A DNA stretch of 64,000 nt, from assembly GCA_963555705.1 (NCBI GenBank), contig OY743176.1, positions 38,114,497-38,178,496 of the forward strand, given 5' to 3'. This DNA comes from Ligustrum vulgare. Taxonomy: Eukaryota; Streptophyta; Magnoliopsida; Lamiales; Oleaceae. The notes below the pieces were generated by a model. It was not told the origin of the DNA. It ran no database searches and saw only the letters and a list, made by a program, of their open reading frames with translations. Of the stretch, positions 9,804 through 21,620 are shown piece by piece; the first letter of the stretch is position 1; each line of letters opens with the position of its first letter. The translations under genes and the position numbers were made by a program.

Positions 9804-10930
9804 GCTGTTGAAGAAGAGATCGAGATTTTCATGAAGTGTTGAATGCAATTCGAAAGGAAAGGGGCTGGCATAATATAACTTGCATATGATGCGGATGCTG
9901 GTGTATTAGATTTTAGATTGCTTTATCATTTCATTTTGATGTAATCAAGATCATGTATCAACTTTCCAAATTAATGCAATCAGATTTTGAGTTTTCTGTG
10001 ATCAATGTATCAATTTTTTAGTTTTCTGTGATCAACATTTCATAAAGGGAATCATGTATCAGTTACAGTAAATGTCTTGGTATAATTGTCTCAGTTCCTG
10101 TTTAATTGATTAAATGGTTTACGTTCATTTTGACTATTAAGTATTATTGGGACAAATGGTTGGGGGTAAAATCTGTATAAATCGGTGAATGACCAGCTGC
10201 TTTGGAAATGGCATGGGAACTGAATATTTTAAGTCACTAACTTGCCCAACATCTATGCATTCAGATTTGAAACAATTCACAGATAAAATGAAGTCATTAA
10301 TAGATTGTTTCATAAGTATTCACACATTATATCTGTGATAATATCCTTCCAGCATAAGTACTCTGTGTGCCATTATCATGAAAGTAAATATCTTACATCA
10401 AAACATGATATAGTTACATCAAAATATTGAAATGATATTTAGTTCAAAACATTATCTGGTTATATCAAAATCAAAATCAGATTCTTTTCCCATTGATGCT
10501 GGTACAAAACAGTGAATCACACCCCAATTCTACCACACATCATTGCCTTCTTAACTTCCATGAAATCTCTGTTGTAAAAAAGCATAGTAATCTTCCCCAC
10601 CGTACAAAATTATAGCATAAATAAGTAACGGACACATACAAAACTCTTAATATGATAAGCAGTAACAAACACGTGTAATAACTCATAGTAATTGTGAATA
10701 TGAGAACGTTGACGGCATATAATTCTGTGGTACTACACCTGTAGGATAGACGGGTGCAACAAGTGGTAGGGTAGTGCTTGGTGGTCTTGTCACTTTTTTT
10801 GGATTTCGACTTAGATTGCATGTACAAAGGGCAACGATCTATTGGTTACACAGATAATGCACCTTGTTTGAAATTGCTACCAAATATGAAACCATACCTT
10901 GGTTCTCTTTGAAGTCGACTTCAATGCACC
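9804..10930. other. No recognised feature
   Basis: AT-rich non-coding DNA. Short minus-strand frames near 10,540-10,827 have no family resemblance. This could be the 3' flank of the FAR1-type transposase gene on the minus strand; no terminal inverted repeat was found. Confidence 0.4.
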
Positions 10931-10934
10931 TTTT

Positions 10935-12902
10935 TTCGAAGTTTTCTAGGTGCACCCTTGGTTCTAGAGCAATTCGGATCAAGTAATAACCCCCCAAATT
11001 TGTTACCTACGGCCAGGTCTGTGACTTCGGCAAAGAATTGACACATCTTGTCATATCTCAACTGAGCAGGAGTGCTAATCAAACCATCTTAGTTGACTAC
11101 CACTCTAGTGTGTGCTCGACTAACATCTCTCCTCCATCTTCTTAATATGTACCTCTCAGGAACTGTGCTAATGTCATTATGGATCATGACTGTTATCGCA
11201 TGTCAACATAGTATGCCTCGGAACTCAAACAAGTGGCAGGTGCAACAAATGTCACAATTATCTTTTTGAAATGAAACTGAGAATATTTTTTTCCTCATTC
11301 GATCATTGATCATGACATCCTCTTTTACCTCATACATCGTGCCCGAACACCCATCATGGACAGATATGATCTCACAATATACCTTCCCCGTAAATTCATT
11401 TTGGAATTCTCTAAATTTTGAGATAGTGTAAACAACTTGAAATTGCTTCTCCATTTCATACACCCGCACACGGGACCATTTGCGAGTATAACTTAAAATC
11501 TGCATGGAACTCCTTCTCAATCTTCCTTCTTAAGGCTCGTTCATATTGTTCCATAAACTGCTTCAACGAGGTCTTCAAGTGTACATACCCATCAAAGAAC
11601 ACATTCATACTCTCACTTCGTTGAGTAGTTGACATCCCTGCCCAGAAGGTGGTTTTCAGAAAGCAAGGTACCCAATGACTTTTGTTCTTGTAAAGTCCTA
11701 ACAACCATTCATTTTCATGCAATCCATATGTTTCAATCATCACTCTCCAATTTGCTTCGAAATTATCAACTGTTTGTGAATCATAAACCAACACATGTAT
11801 AGCCGAAAATAACGAATCTTTATCAACGTGGTAACCTAACTTTTCAGGATACTTTTTCAATATGTGCCATAAGCACCATCGGTGTTTGGTATTTGGAAAA
11901 ACCATCTGAATTGCATTTTGCATTGTCCTGTCCTGATCAGTAATTATTCCTATCGGGGCTTGACCATGCACGCATTCAAGCCATGTCCTAAACAACCAAA
12001 CAAATGTGTTTGTATCCTCATTTGACACCAATCTACAGCCAAGTAATATTGATTGTCCGTGGTGGTTTACTCCAACAAAAGAAGCAAAAGACATATCATA
12101 CTTATATTTTAGGTATGTTGTATCGAAGGTGAGAACATCGCCAAACTCCTTACATGCTTGCCTACATCTATTATCTGCCCAAAAAACATTCCTTAGTTGA
12201 GACTCTTCATCCAAATCCATACTGAAATAAAATCCAGAACAATGCGCTTGCATCTTTGAGAAGTAAGATTGTATTACAAAGGCATCTCTGTCTCCAATAC
12301 TTAACCTCCTCACCATTTCAATATAGTTTCTACGTACAATCCTGCTATGTACTTGTGATATTCTCATACCCACCTACTTCCACAATAGCAGAATTGTAGC
12401 TTTTATGCAACAGAATTTCAGCCACGTTATTAATTTCAAGCCTTCATTTCACATGTGCACTCAATTCTCGATTGCATCGATACAACCTGGACTTTGAAGG
12501 ACTTGTTCTATATTCAAGATAAACTTTGTTAATTCTCCACATTCCATTAATATCTGAAAAAGCCATCAACCTGGCTTTACAGCTGAATTTAATGGTGGCT
12601 GGCGGCTTCAACGAACCGATAACAGTACTGATTCTTTGGCCTTCATGGCTACATGTGAATGTCACATTTCTTACAATTCCATCTTCTTCTTGTTTTGAAT
12701 TTATCTTTCTTACTGGAAAGCCTACTTGATAAGCATACTCTTTGTAAAAATCAAACAATTCATTCTCATCCTTAAATTTCATCCCTTCCTTAGGAACAAT
12801 TGCAACATCTCCTTCTAATAACTCATTTTCCATTACATTCAGATTGTTGTTTAATGCCTCAATTCCAAGTTCTTCCACATTTTTGCAATCCAAAAATTCC
12901 AA
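10935..12902 (-). pseudogene. FAR1/FRS-type MULE transposase (broken)
   Basis: Minus strand, in order: a FAR1 DNA-binding domain (12,780-12,460) with FDFYKEYAYQVGFPVRK; the MULE transposase core (12,370-11,480) with LTFDTTYLKYKY, ITDQDRTMQNAI and HRWCLWHILKKYPEK, matching the catalytic DDE region; a SWIM zinc finger (11,250-11,195) CTCHLFEFRGILC, then stop, then H. A conserved FRS-like tail follows to about 10,935. Breaks: TGA 12446-12444, a frame change near 12,355, another near 11,470, TGA 11205-11203 replacing the residue between the SWIM Cys and His, and a TAA near 11,092. FRS proteins are domesticated MULE transposases acting as light-signalling transcription factors; jittery-type MULEs encode the same domains. 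Without terminal repeats I cannot choose between gene and transposon. Confidence 0.8.
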
Positions 12903-13072
12903 AATTTCTTTCCCTGCACAGAAATTGAGTTTTTGAAATTCCTAAAGATTACCAATGAAGGTCTTCCCAGAAAAATGCAAAGACCAGCAAATTCAATGAA
13001 ATCGAAACGTGATACAGTGGAAGCACAATACATAAATACGGGACATAAAAATTTTCTTTTTTACATACATTG

Positions 13073-13395
13073 AGGGTTTTAAAAATATAAGGAACATGAA
13101 TTTTCAATTTCCCATTATTGTCGTTAAATGTTTAATTCAAAATATGGATGATGGAACAAAGTGGATTCACAATTCTAACATGTTTATTTCATAAGTTTAG
13201 TTAAATCAATTTCATTGTTTTCTTTAGTTTAATCTTTAATTTAGTTTAAAAATCAAAATTCTCAAATTCAAAGCTTTTCTCATTCCGGTTAAGGTTTGTA
13301 GTCTAAAATACAATTTACAACAATCCCTATGGGATCGATACTTGGACTCATGTCGACTTTATTACTTGGCAACCCGTGTACTTGCGGAACGAACA
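13073..13395 (+). repeat. Truncated 5' LTR of the Athila-like element
   Basis: Matches the last 325 bp of the 3' LTR at 21,029-21,353. The 5' part (about 1.1 kb) is missing; the break is at about 13,073 against unrelated DNA. The LTR end GAACA is followed by the primer site. Confidence 0.8.
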
Positions 13396-13401
13396 AGTTT
13401 T

Positions 13402-13420
13402 TGGCGCCGTTTTCGAGGAT
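13402..13420 (+). promoter_or_regulatory. tRNA-Asp-type primer-binding site
   Basis: TGGCGCCGTT at the start is complementary to the 3' end of plant tRNA-Asp, the primer typical of Athila elements. The second half (TTCGAGGA) has drifted from the expected GCCGGGGA. Confidence 0.8.
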
Positions 13421-14705
13421 TGTAGTTTAGATTTATTTTTAGATTACTTTCACTAATTCGGATTTTTTACCATTTTTTTCTTTATTTTTATTTTAGTTTT
13501 TATTTTATTCTAGGATTTTAAATTCTAATTTTAGTTTAGTCACTAGTTTCCCTGTTTTTCTTTTAGTTGTGTATGTTACGTTCAAAAAACGAGAATCTTT
13601 TCAAAGTTGACCCGGAAATAGAACGTACTTTACACCATAAGTTAAGAGAAGCTAGGGAACTAGATAAACAGAAAACCAAAAGGAGGAACAAATGGCAAAC
13701 AACAATCTGGCTTTACCTGGTATTGAGCCAGATGATGAGGGGAATAGACCTGTAGGAGATTTCATGAGCCCGCAAATTGTCCAAAACCAATCAAGCGTTG
13801 TTTATCCACCTTTTGGTCGTGCAAACTTCCAATTGAAGACCAATGTGATAAATATGTTTCAAAATGGACATACATTCTATGGCAAACCCGATGAAAATCC
13901 ACATGCACATGTGTCTAAATTTGTAGGCATGTGTGAACATTTTAAATAACAGGGTGTGTCAGATGACGCCATAAAACTTAGGTTGTTTCCATATACCTTA
14001 AGAGATAGGGCAATAGATTTGTTAGATTCCCGTCCTTCTGCAAGTATAATAGCTTGGAATGACTTGCCCCAAAAATTTTGCACAAAATTTATGCCCCCAG
14101 CCAAAGTGGTTAAACTCAGACATGAGATGACAATTTTTCAACAACAAGAGTCTGAGTCATTTGATGAAGCATGGAACAGGTTCAAAAGTATGCTTAGAAA
14201 GTTCCCTCAACATGGACTACCTAAAAATGAACAAGTAAGGTACTTTTATATTGGCTTACTCCCTCAATTCAAGAGTCTTGTTGATTCATCATCCAATGGA
14301 TCAATAACTACCCAAACTCTTGATGGAGCACTTGAACTATTTGAGAGAATAGCCAATACCAATGCAATGTGTAGCGACCAAGAATTTTTACGCGATTAAT
14401 AATTATTTTAATAGAAAATCGTGTCGCTACTATTTCACCCATTTTTATTAAGTTAACGCCACGACGTATTCGTATAGCCAAGTCAAGAAATAATCGAGAT
14501 CGTTCGATTTTAAATTAAATTCCGAATTTCTAAAAATATCTCCATTCTCTTGATTTAAAGTATATTAAGTCCAAGTACTTAATTCAATGTTATCCCAATA
14601 TTTATTTATAAAAAAATTATTTTTATTATTGAAATTAAGAAAATATATGCAAGCATGAGAGGTTCCATTATATATAATAATTATGAGAATCTTAATTTAA
14701 TAAAT

Positions 14706-15018
14706 ATGGAAAAGTATATGAATGAATTATAGACTCCATTATATGTAATCATGAAGAGCATAATATTTGTATAAATATGGAAAAGTATATGAATGAATTA
14801 TAGACTCCATTATATGTAATCATGAAGAGCATAATATTTGTATAAATATGGAAAAGTATATGAATGGTTGATAAGATTCCATTATATGTAATCATGAAGA
14901 GCATAATATTTGTATAAATATGGAAAAGTATATGAATGGTTGATAAGACTCCATTATATGTAATCATGAAGAGCATAATATTTGTATAAATATGGAAAAG
15001 TATATGAATGGTGCTTTA
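14706..15018 (+). repeat. 71-72-bp tandem repeat in the solo LTR
   Basis: Units start at 14,706, 14,777, 14,848, 14,920 and 14,992 (last one partial). Each contains ATGGAAAAGTATATGAATG and an AAATAT-rich segment. Later copies share a small variant (GGTTGATAAGA) absent from the first two, showing stepwise duplication. Confidence 0.9.
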
Positions 15019-15228
15019 CTTTAAGAAAAGGATGTGTTAAAATTAATAGAATTGAATGATTATGTTTACAATATGCCAACTTTATACATCTATTTAAACC
15101 CATCTCTTTTACACACAACTCTACACATATACACTTATTTCCAATCTCTTGACAAAATCCACAAGTAAGAGAAATTCAAGGTGGTCAAGAAAGTTTTGGT
15201 CCATTTACTACTACACTTCATTTTAATC

Positions 15229-15752
15229 TTTTAAAAAGTAAGTATATCTTATGTTTTTATGAAAAGTAAGTATGTTTTTATGAAAGGTAAATACACCTTA
15301 TGTTTTTATGAAAAGTAAGTATGTTTTTATGACAAGTAAGTATATCTTATGTTTTTATGAAAAGTAAGTATGTTTTTATGAAAGGTAAATACACCTTATG
15401 TTTTTATGAAAAGTAAGTATGTTTTTATGACAAGTAAGTATATCTTATGTTTTTATGAAAAGTAAGTATGTTTTTATGAAAGGTAAATACACCTTATGTT
15501 TTTATGAAAAGTAAGTATGTTTTTATGACAAGTAAGTATATCTTATGTTTTTATGAAAAGTAAGTATGTTTTTATGAAAGGTAAATACACCTTATGTTTT
15601 TATGAAAAGTAAGTATGTTTATGACAAGTAAGTATATCTTATGTTTTTATGAAAAGTAAGTATGTTTTTATGAAAGGTAAATACACCTTATGTTTTTATG
15701 AAAAGTAAGTATGTTTTTATGACAAGTAAGTATATCTTATGTTTTTATGAAA
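15229..15752 (+). repeat. 98-bp tandem repeat in the solo LTR
   Basis: Segments TATATCTTAT recur at 15,243, 15,341, 15,439, 15,537, 15,633 and 15,731: a 98-bp unit (one copy 96 bp). Each unit itself contains four related sub-units of the kind GTTTTTATGAAAAGTAAGTAT, so the array is a two-level repeat. Confidence 0.9.
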
Positions 15753-17039
15753 ATGTTTGGATCATTGCTATGAAATCAATCTCACAAGATTGTTATGGGT
15801 TCCATATGATATGTTTATGATTATGCTAAGGGGACCGGAGTTTAGTAGCGCTACACATAAGAATTCTTGCCATTTAAGTTCGGTAAAATTCTTGTGTCTC
15901 CCTATGTTTATGAGTATTTCGATCCTATCCTATGTTATGATGAAAATGATCCATATGCTTTCAAAAGAAAATTTATGCTTGGTATACTTACTGGGATTTT
16001 ATAAATCTCACTCCACGATATTTACCATTTTCAGATAATTGAAGGTTCGAGGTGGTCAACATGGAAGTGGCAAAAGTGGTTAAGATTGATGAGATAATTA
16101 TGTTGAACTTTATGTAAGAAAATTATGTTCTATTTTTATTCAAAAATAAAATTATGGGATTCTAATTATTCTTTTGAATAATTTTACATTTCTATTTAAG
16201 TCTCGATAATATGATATGAGTCACTTTTAGTGGCACTCGAATGTTCGAGAATTCGGGTCGTCACACAATGTGGGCATCTAATAGAACAATCCAAAAGAAA
16301 CCAGCAGGAGTTTATGCAGTGGATGATGTTTTGGTATTGTCTACTAAAATAAACTCTTTATTGAATTTCATACAAACCAACCATTCAGTGAAAAGTATAG
16401 TAATTGGCTGCGAGGAATGTCAAGCTAATCACAGTACATCAGATTGTCCAATTCTGGCTAGTCAAGCGGAACAAGTAAATTTTGTACAAGGGGGATACCG
16501 CCAAAATAATCCATATTCCAACACTTACAATACTGGTTGGCAAAATCACCCTAACTTCTCATGGAGAGATAATCAAAATGAAACAAGCCAGCAAGCTCTT
16601 CCACAACAGGTAGTGGAGAAGAAACCTCAACTTGAGGAGATGATCATGAAATTGATGGAGAAGACTGAACAGTATATGAGCCAAACCAATCAGTTTATGG
16701 CTAAAACTGATCAGTTCATGACCAAAACTGACCAATTCATGAGGATGATTGAAACTACATTGCGAAATCATCAGGCTTCAATCAAAAACTTGGAAACCCA
16801 AGTTGGTCATATAGCTCAGGCTTTAGCAAACAGAGCCCCAAGTACACTACCTGGTAACACTGAGGTTAATCCTAGTGAGCAAGTGATGGAAATCAAAATT
16901 GTTGAAAGAGAGGTTGATTTTGTGCCAGGAAGGACCACTTTTGCTCCATGCGATAGAGTGTATGAACCACCCACTCCTTTTCTCCAAAGATTGAAGGGTT
17001 GGAATGAGAAATAAGGAGTAAATGCAATAACTACACGTA

Positions 17040-17770
17040 GTGAAGTTAAATTTCCTGAGGTTCATGTTCAAAAGCCAGGTGAAGAGAAGGGAAAACAGGC
17101 TGAGGCACCTGAGAAGCTATCTGATGAAAGGAAAGAGGGGGCATGAGGTGAAATTGACAATTAAGCCTCATGAGTCCCCTATCCCATTTCTGCAAAGATT
17201 ACAAAAGCCTAAGGAGGATCAGTAGTTCAATAAATTTCTCAACGTGCTCAAAAAGTTGCACATTAACATTCCTTTCGTAGAAGTCATTACCCAAATCTCT
17301 AGCTATACCAAGTTCCTGAAAAAGATGATGTCAAGTAAGAGAAAACTTGAGGAACTTGAGGAGGTGTCCTTGAATAAAGAATGTAGCGCTATCTTGCAAC
17401 ATAAGCTGCCACCCAAGCTGAGAGATCCAGGGAGTTTTTCAATTCCTTGCATCATTAGTGACTTAAAATTTAACAAAATTCTATGTGACATTGGTGCAAG
17501 CATAAATTTGATGCCACTTTCAGTCTATATGAAGCTAGGATTAGGAGACCCAAAACCAAGCTCGATCATCTTACAGCTAGCTGATCGCTCCATTCGATAC
17601 CCATAGGGAGTCATTGAGGATGTGCTAGTTAAAGTTGACAAATTCATATTTCCTGCTGACTTTGTGATTCTAGACATGGAGGAAGATAGTAAAGTGCCAC
17701 TGATTTTAGGCTGACCCTTTCTAGCTATTGCTAGAGCTTTGGTTGATGTGGAAAAAGGGGGAGGTCATGC
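17040..17770 (+). pseudogene. Athila-like aspartic protease (broken)
   Basis: Open from 17,244 to 17,606, with sequence typical of the Athila protease: SFSIPCIISDLKFNKILCDI followed by GASINLMPLSVYMKLGLGDP. The catalytic motif reads DIGAS (near 17,487), where Athila proteases have DLGAS. A TAG at 17,604-17,606 and further stops interrupt the C-terminal half, which still reads VPLILG then a stop before PFLAIARALVD (near 17,700-17,740). A short upstream frame (17,040-17,225) continues the gag-protease linker. Confidence 0.75.
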
Positions 17771-17779
17771 TTCGAGTGG

Positions 17780-19950
17780 AGGATGAGAAAGTAACATTTG
17801 ATATGGTTCAACTAGTGAATCAAAATCCAATACTTGAAAACTGCTCAAAAATTGAAGTGGCACAACGAAGATCTATGGGAACAAGCTGAGAATGAGGTCA
17901 AGGCAAATGATAGGGCCTAAACATCATGTTTCATGCCACGTTGAAAAGGTTCCCAAAAAGTCTAGCTCTAGACTTTAAATGAAGCGCTTGTTGGAAGGCA
18001 ACCCAACGTTTCAATATTTTTTGTAGTTATTTTATTTATTGCTTTTGAGTTATTTATTTTATTTATAATTGTTTAGTTTCTTGACATTGCATTTTAGGAT
18101 TACTAGCATGCTTACAATTCACATTTTGACATGTTAGTTGCATTGAATATTTCAGTGTTCCTATTTTGCATGTTTTAGCATTTTTAGGATTTATGTGCTT
18201 TATTTTTGTTTTGATATTTATCATCACAATCCTAGTTTGGGGGGTGTTTAGTTGAATTGCTTTTAGTTCCTATGTGATATTTATACTTTTAATGATCATT
18301 AATTCTTGTTTGCAAAGAAAATATCATCATGGAAAAGGAAGTAAATGGTCATTTCATCCAACCGAACGTTCAAGTCAAAGCTTCAAAATGGGAACACCAC
18401 CTCTCCAAACCCGGAAAGTACCTATCCCCTCTTTATTATTTTGTGCTTATTGGATTTATGTTTTTCAAATACATTGATGACAATGTACATTTCTAGTTTG
18501 GGGGTGGGAATCTCACTCATGTGTTTTTATTTAAACATTCATTCGATTTTGGGTAGGAAAATCATAAAAATTGAAAATTTTGAAAAAATCATAAAAAAAT
18601 GGAAAAATTTTGAAAAATTTTGTTGATTTATTTATTGCTTATAACATAGTTTGAATTGACTTTTGTGTTTTAGTTAGAAATTTGGGCAACATGTGAACTA
18701 AAATTTTTCTTAACATTCATCCATGTAAGAATTTAATCAAACTTGAGCACATAGCCACTTTCGAATAATAACTTTTGTAGGAAGATGCTTGATACTTGTC
18801 GGGTAAACTTGTGCACTTTGAACATAGAATTGATTGAAAATTCCAAACCTTAGGAATTTAGATCCCGACCTGAAATGTAGAACCAAACTGCAGTTTGGGG
18901 GTGAGAAGGTTAGTATGAGTAGGCATTGATGGATTGAGGATCTGAACTTTTTAATTTTACATCTTTAATATAAGGGGTTTTGATTAATAGGTATAAACCG
19001 TAATAACCAGTATAAAAACAGAAAAATGCTGAAGGTCTTATTCTGCTCTTCAAATGTCTTTTTGACTCGAGTAATTAAGTCTGAGGGGTTCTCTGAACCT
19101 GGTACCCTAAGCTTAACTAAGTTGAGAGCCGCCGACCTAAACCTCGCTATAGGGGTCAACTAGAAAGCAAGTACGAAGAGTGGACTTACACATGAGATGC
19201 TAAAACATCTTTAACTTTTCTATTTAAGCCTTTTATGACTCGAGTAATTAAGTCTGAGGGGTTCTGTGAACCTGGTACCCTAAGCTCAATTGAGCTGGGA
19301 GCTACCGACCTAAAGCTCGCTACATGGGTCATATAGAAAGCAAGTATGAAAAGTATTGCATAAAGATGGTAAAAGACAAAGACATTAAAAGAAAAAGTCG
19401 TCGAAATAAAAGAAAAATGGAATGAAAATGGTATAAGCTTTATTGATTGAAATCCCTAACGCTTTGTTAATTATTCTTGGCCTATCGTGTATACTTGTCT
19501 AATCCTAACTGCCTTATTTGGAAAAATGCAATTTACACATATTTAGGAACCACATAAATAGGAAAGACCTCGGAATATGAGAGAAAAGCAGTAAGGTTGT
19601 GATCATCCATGAGAGTGTAAGAAAAATCAAAAGAAAATCATTGTTGACCACATGAGATTCGGGCTTATTTCTGCATAATTAATCACACAGTGTCATGTAT
19701 ATTTTTACATGAGTTTTCATTCGATATTTGGCTATTCACACACATACAATGAAGTTGAGCATCAGATGAATAAAAATAATTTTTGTTGTTCATATTTTTT
19801 CTCTAAAGTAAATCGTCAATTTGGATTGTTGAAGCTCATGATAAATAAGTTGACAAAAACAAAAAATATTTTTTTTATTTGCATTTTTATATTTATATAG
19901 TTTAATTTTATTTTGTTCGAGAACGAACAATAATTCTAGTTTGGGGGTGT
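17780..19950 (+). other. Non-coding 3' region of the Athila-like element, with polypurine-like motifs and a direct repeat
   Basis: No conserved ORF. The motif AGTTTGGGGG(G)TG occurs four times: about 18,234, 18,495, 18,892 and 19,938. The last abuts the 3' LTR and is the expected polypurine tract. Two copies of a roughly 120-bp unit with GACTCGAGTAATTAAGTCTG lie at about 19,060-19,180 and 19,230-19,352. Confidence 0.7.
19060..19352 (+). repeat. Two direct copies of a ~120-bp unit
   Basis: Both copies contain GACTCGAGTAATTAAGTCTG and CCTGGTACCCTAAGCT and end in AGAAAGCAAGTA; the middle parts have diverged. They lie in the 3' non-coding region of the Athila-like element. Confidence 0.85.
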
Positions 19951-21353
19951 TGATAAGTGTATTTTATACACTTATTTCTATCATAAAAGTAGGATTTTAT
20001 ATGTTTGTTTAAGAATATTTGATATTTATTTAGTTAGTATTTCAGGAAAAATCCCAAAGTCGAGAAAACAATGGAATTGAAGCCAAAATCAAGCAATTGG
20101 ATGATAAAAGTGTCAAAGCGTGCAAATCAAGAGTTGATGAAGTAAATCAAAGAACCAAATTGGAAGAAATCAAATGGTCAAGAACTTAATTGCATAATTG
20201 AAGAAACTCGAGGATCAACTTAATTTATTTGGAAGAATTGAAGCCTTAATGGTAAATAATACACTAATTGGGCTTTACAAAGGTTTTCAATGGGATTAGG
20301 AGTTGGATTGCTAAGTTGAAATTTTTTTGATTCGGCAACAGCAATTTAAAGGAAAAAGAATTGGACTCTTTCTTGAACAAGGAATTGGAAGTGGGCCGTT
20401 CTTGGATTAGGGAATTAATGGTGGATGATATTATATATATATGAAAAAAAAAAAAAAAAACGGAAGAGAATGGACAGAGGGAGGCAGGCGCGGACAGAAA
20501 GGAAACGAAAAATTCAAAAGGTCGGCGACATTCTCTTAAAGAAACTGAGGCACAATTTCAGAATATTTCAGGGCAATGCTCGACATCATTTATGCGAATT
20601 AATCATGTTGTTCAAATCGGGTGATGTCTATCAATTATTTTATTGATTATTCATCAATCATGTTTTTAGGCTAGATTAATTGTTAGGATTGTGATGATAC
20701 TTTGTTGACTAGATTTCATGTTTTAATTTAGTATTTAATTTAAGCTTTTTATTGGTTTGAGCAATTGACTGTATATTTATTTTTATCTATAATTGTGGAC
20801 GCATGACTATTTGATGCTTGTGATAATTTTCTATGTTCGAAAGAGTAGGAAATTATTAGACCTTAATTAATTGCCACAAAGTTCGATAGATGATAGAAAT
20901 ATACTCATATGCTTTGTGTAATCTCAAAAAGTGTTCATAAATCGATAATGTTTTTCTATAGGTTTGGATTTGTCATAAAAATATAGTCAAATTCCTTATA
21001 GAAAAATGTTTTAATTCACCGTTCGAAAAAGGATTTTAAAAATATAAGGAACATGAATTTTCAATTTCCCATAAATTGTCGTTAAATGTTTAATTCAAAA
21101 TATGGATGATGGAATAAAGTTGATTCACAATATTAACATGTTTATTTTATAAGTTTAGTTAAATCAATTTCATTGTTTTCTTTAGTTTCATCTTTAATTT
21201 AGTTTAAAAATCAAAATTCTCAAATTCAAAGCTCTTCTCATTCTCCTTAAGGTTTGTAGTCTAAAATACAATTTACAACACTCCCGTGGGATTGATACTT
21301 GGATTCACGTTCACTTTATTACTTACGCGACTCGTGCACTTGCGGAGCGAACA
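19951..21353 (+). repeat. 3' LTR of the Athila-like element
   Basis: Follows the polypurine tract; starts TGATAAGTGT (or two bases earlier with TGT) and ends GCGAACA. The last 325 bp match 13,073-13,395. It contains an A-run at 20,443-20,460 and a TATATATA-like stretch at about 20,432 that could be the promoter. Confidence 0.75.
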
Positions 21354-21444
21354 TAATTCAAACGAAAAGGTCCAGCTCACTTTCCAGCTCAGCATCGGTA
21401 ATGGAATCTATAAGGCAGTCGGGCTCAATAGCTTAATTCTTAGG

Positions 21445-21620
21445 GTCCGTTCGGCGGCTGGGGTAAGGAATTAAAATTATTTTGTTAATTTATTTGTGTT
21501 TTCTAGGTAAGATGTGGGGTTAAAAATTAGTTTGAGAAATTGTATAATTGGAGAGAGAAAATTTGGAGAGTTAAAAAGTGATTCGAGAAAATAGGGATAA
21601 GACTTCACAGTGATGACTTA
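21445..21620. mobile_element. MITE-like fragment
   Basis: Begins near GGGTCCGTTCGG, a terminal sequence common among plant hAT- or PIF-type MITEs. It contains GTGGGGTTAAAAA and AAAAGTGATT blocks that recur, on the opposite strand, in the MITE at 47,951-48,218. The far end is unclear. Confidence 0.45.

Larger units (their letters stand above)
14370..16265 (+). mobile_element. Solo LTR of the TGTAGCGACC family, target duplication CAATG
   Basis: 1,896 bp starting TGTAGCGACC and ending GTCGTCACA, flanked by CAATG at 14,365-14,369 and 16,266-16,270. Removal of the unit and one duplication restores the gag frame, so both borders are exact. Internal features: five starts of a 71-72-bp repeat, then about five copies of a 98-bp repeat. 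No coding capacity. The family is shared with the LTRs at 23,103, 37,055 and 44,228. Confidence 0.9.
13573..17014 (+). pseudogene. Athila-like gag, split by a solo LTR
   Basis: Starts at ATG 13,573 with the Athila-type opening (VDPEIERTL). A frame change near 13,690 and a TAA at 13,947-13,949 break it. The capsid-like region (13,800-14,369) contains VVYPPFGRANF, LFPYTLRDRAIDLL and ESESFDEAWNRFKSML, as in plant retrotransposon gag. At 14,370 a solo LTR interrupts it; the frame resumes exactly at 16,271 beyond the repeated CAATG. The C-terminal half has a CCxxC-like knuckle remnant (GCEECQANHSTSDCP near 16,410), a TDQFMTKTDQFM repeat near 16,690 and a coiled coil. The frame ends at 17,014. Confidence 0.8.
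13073..21353 (+). mobile_element. Athila-like Ty3/gypsy element, gag-protease only, with nested solo LTR
   Basis: The order is truncated 5' LTR (13,073-13,395), tRNA-Asp-type primer site, gag, protease, long non-coding 3' region, polypurine tract, 3' LTR (19,951-21,353). The two LTR copies are easily aligned over 13,078-13,395 and 21,030-21,353. No reverse transcriptase, RNase H or integrase is present: sequence passes from the protease straight into the 3' non-coding region that in full Athila/Tat elements follows pol (GGAAGGCAACCCAACG near 17,994). Without the nested 1.9-kb insertion the element is about 6.4 kb. It is therefore a non-autonomous deletion derivative. Confidence 0.8.

Noticed and set aside
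15229..15752. CRISPR-like regular array
   Set aside because: The 98-bp units are contiguous without unique spacers and lie in a plant LTR; this is an ordinary tandem repeat.
15757..16038. 93-codon open frame
   Set aside because: Lies wholly inside the solo LTR and resembles no protein.
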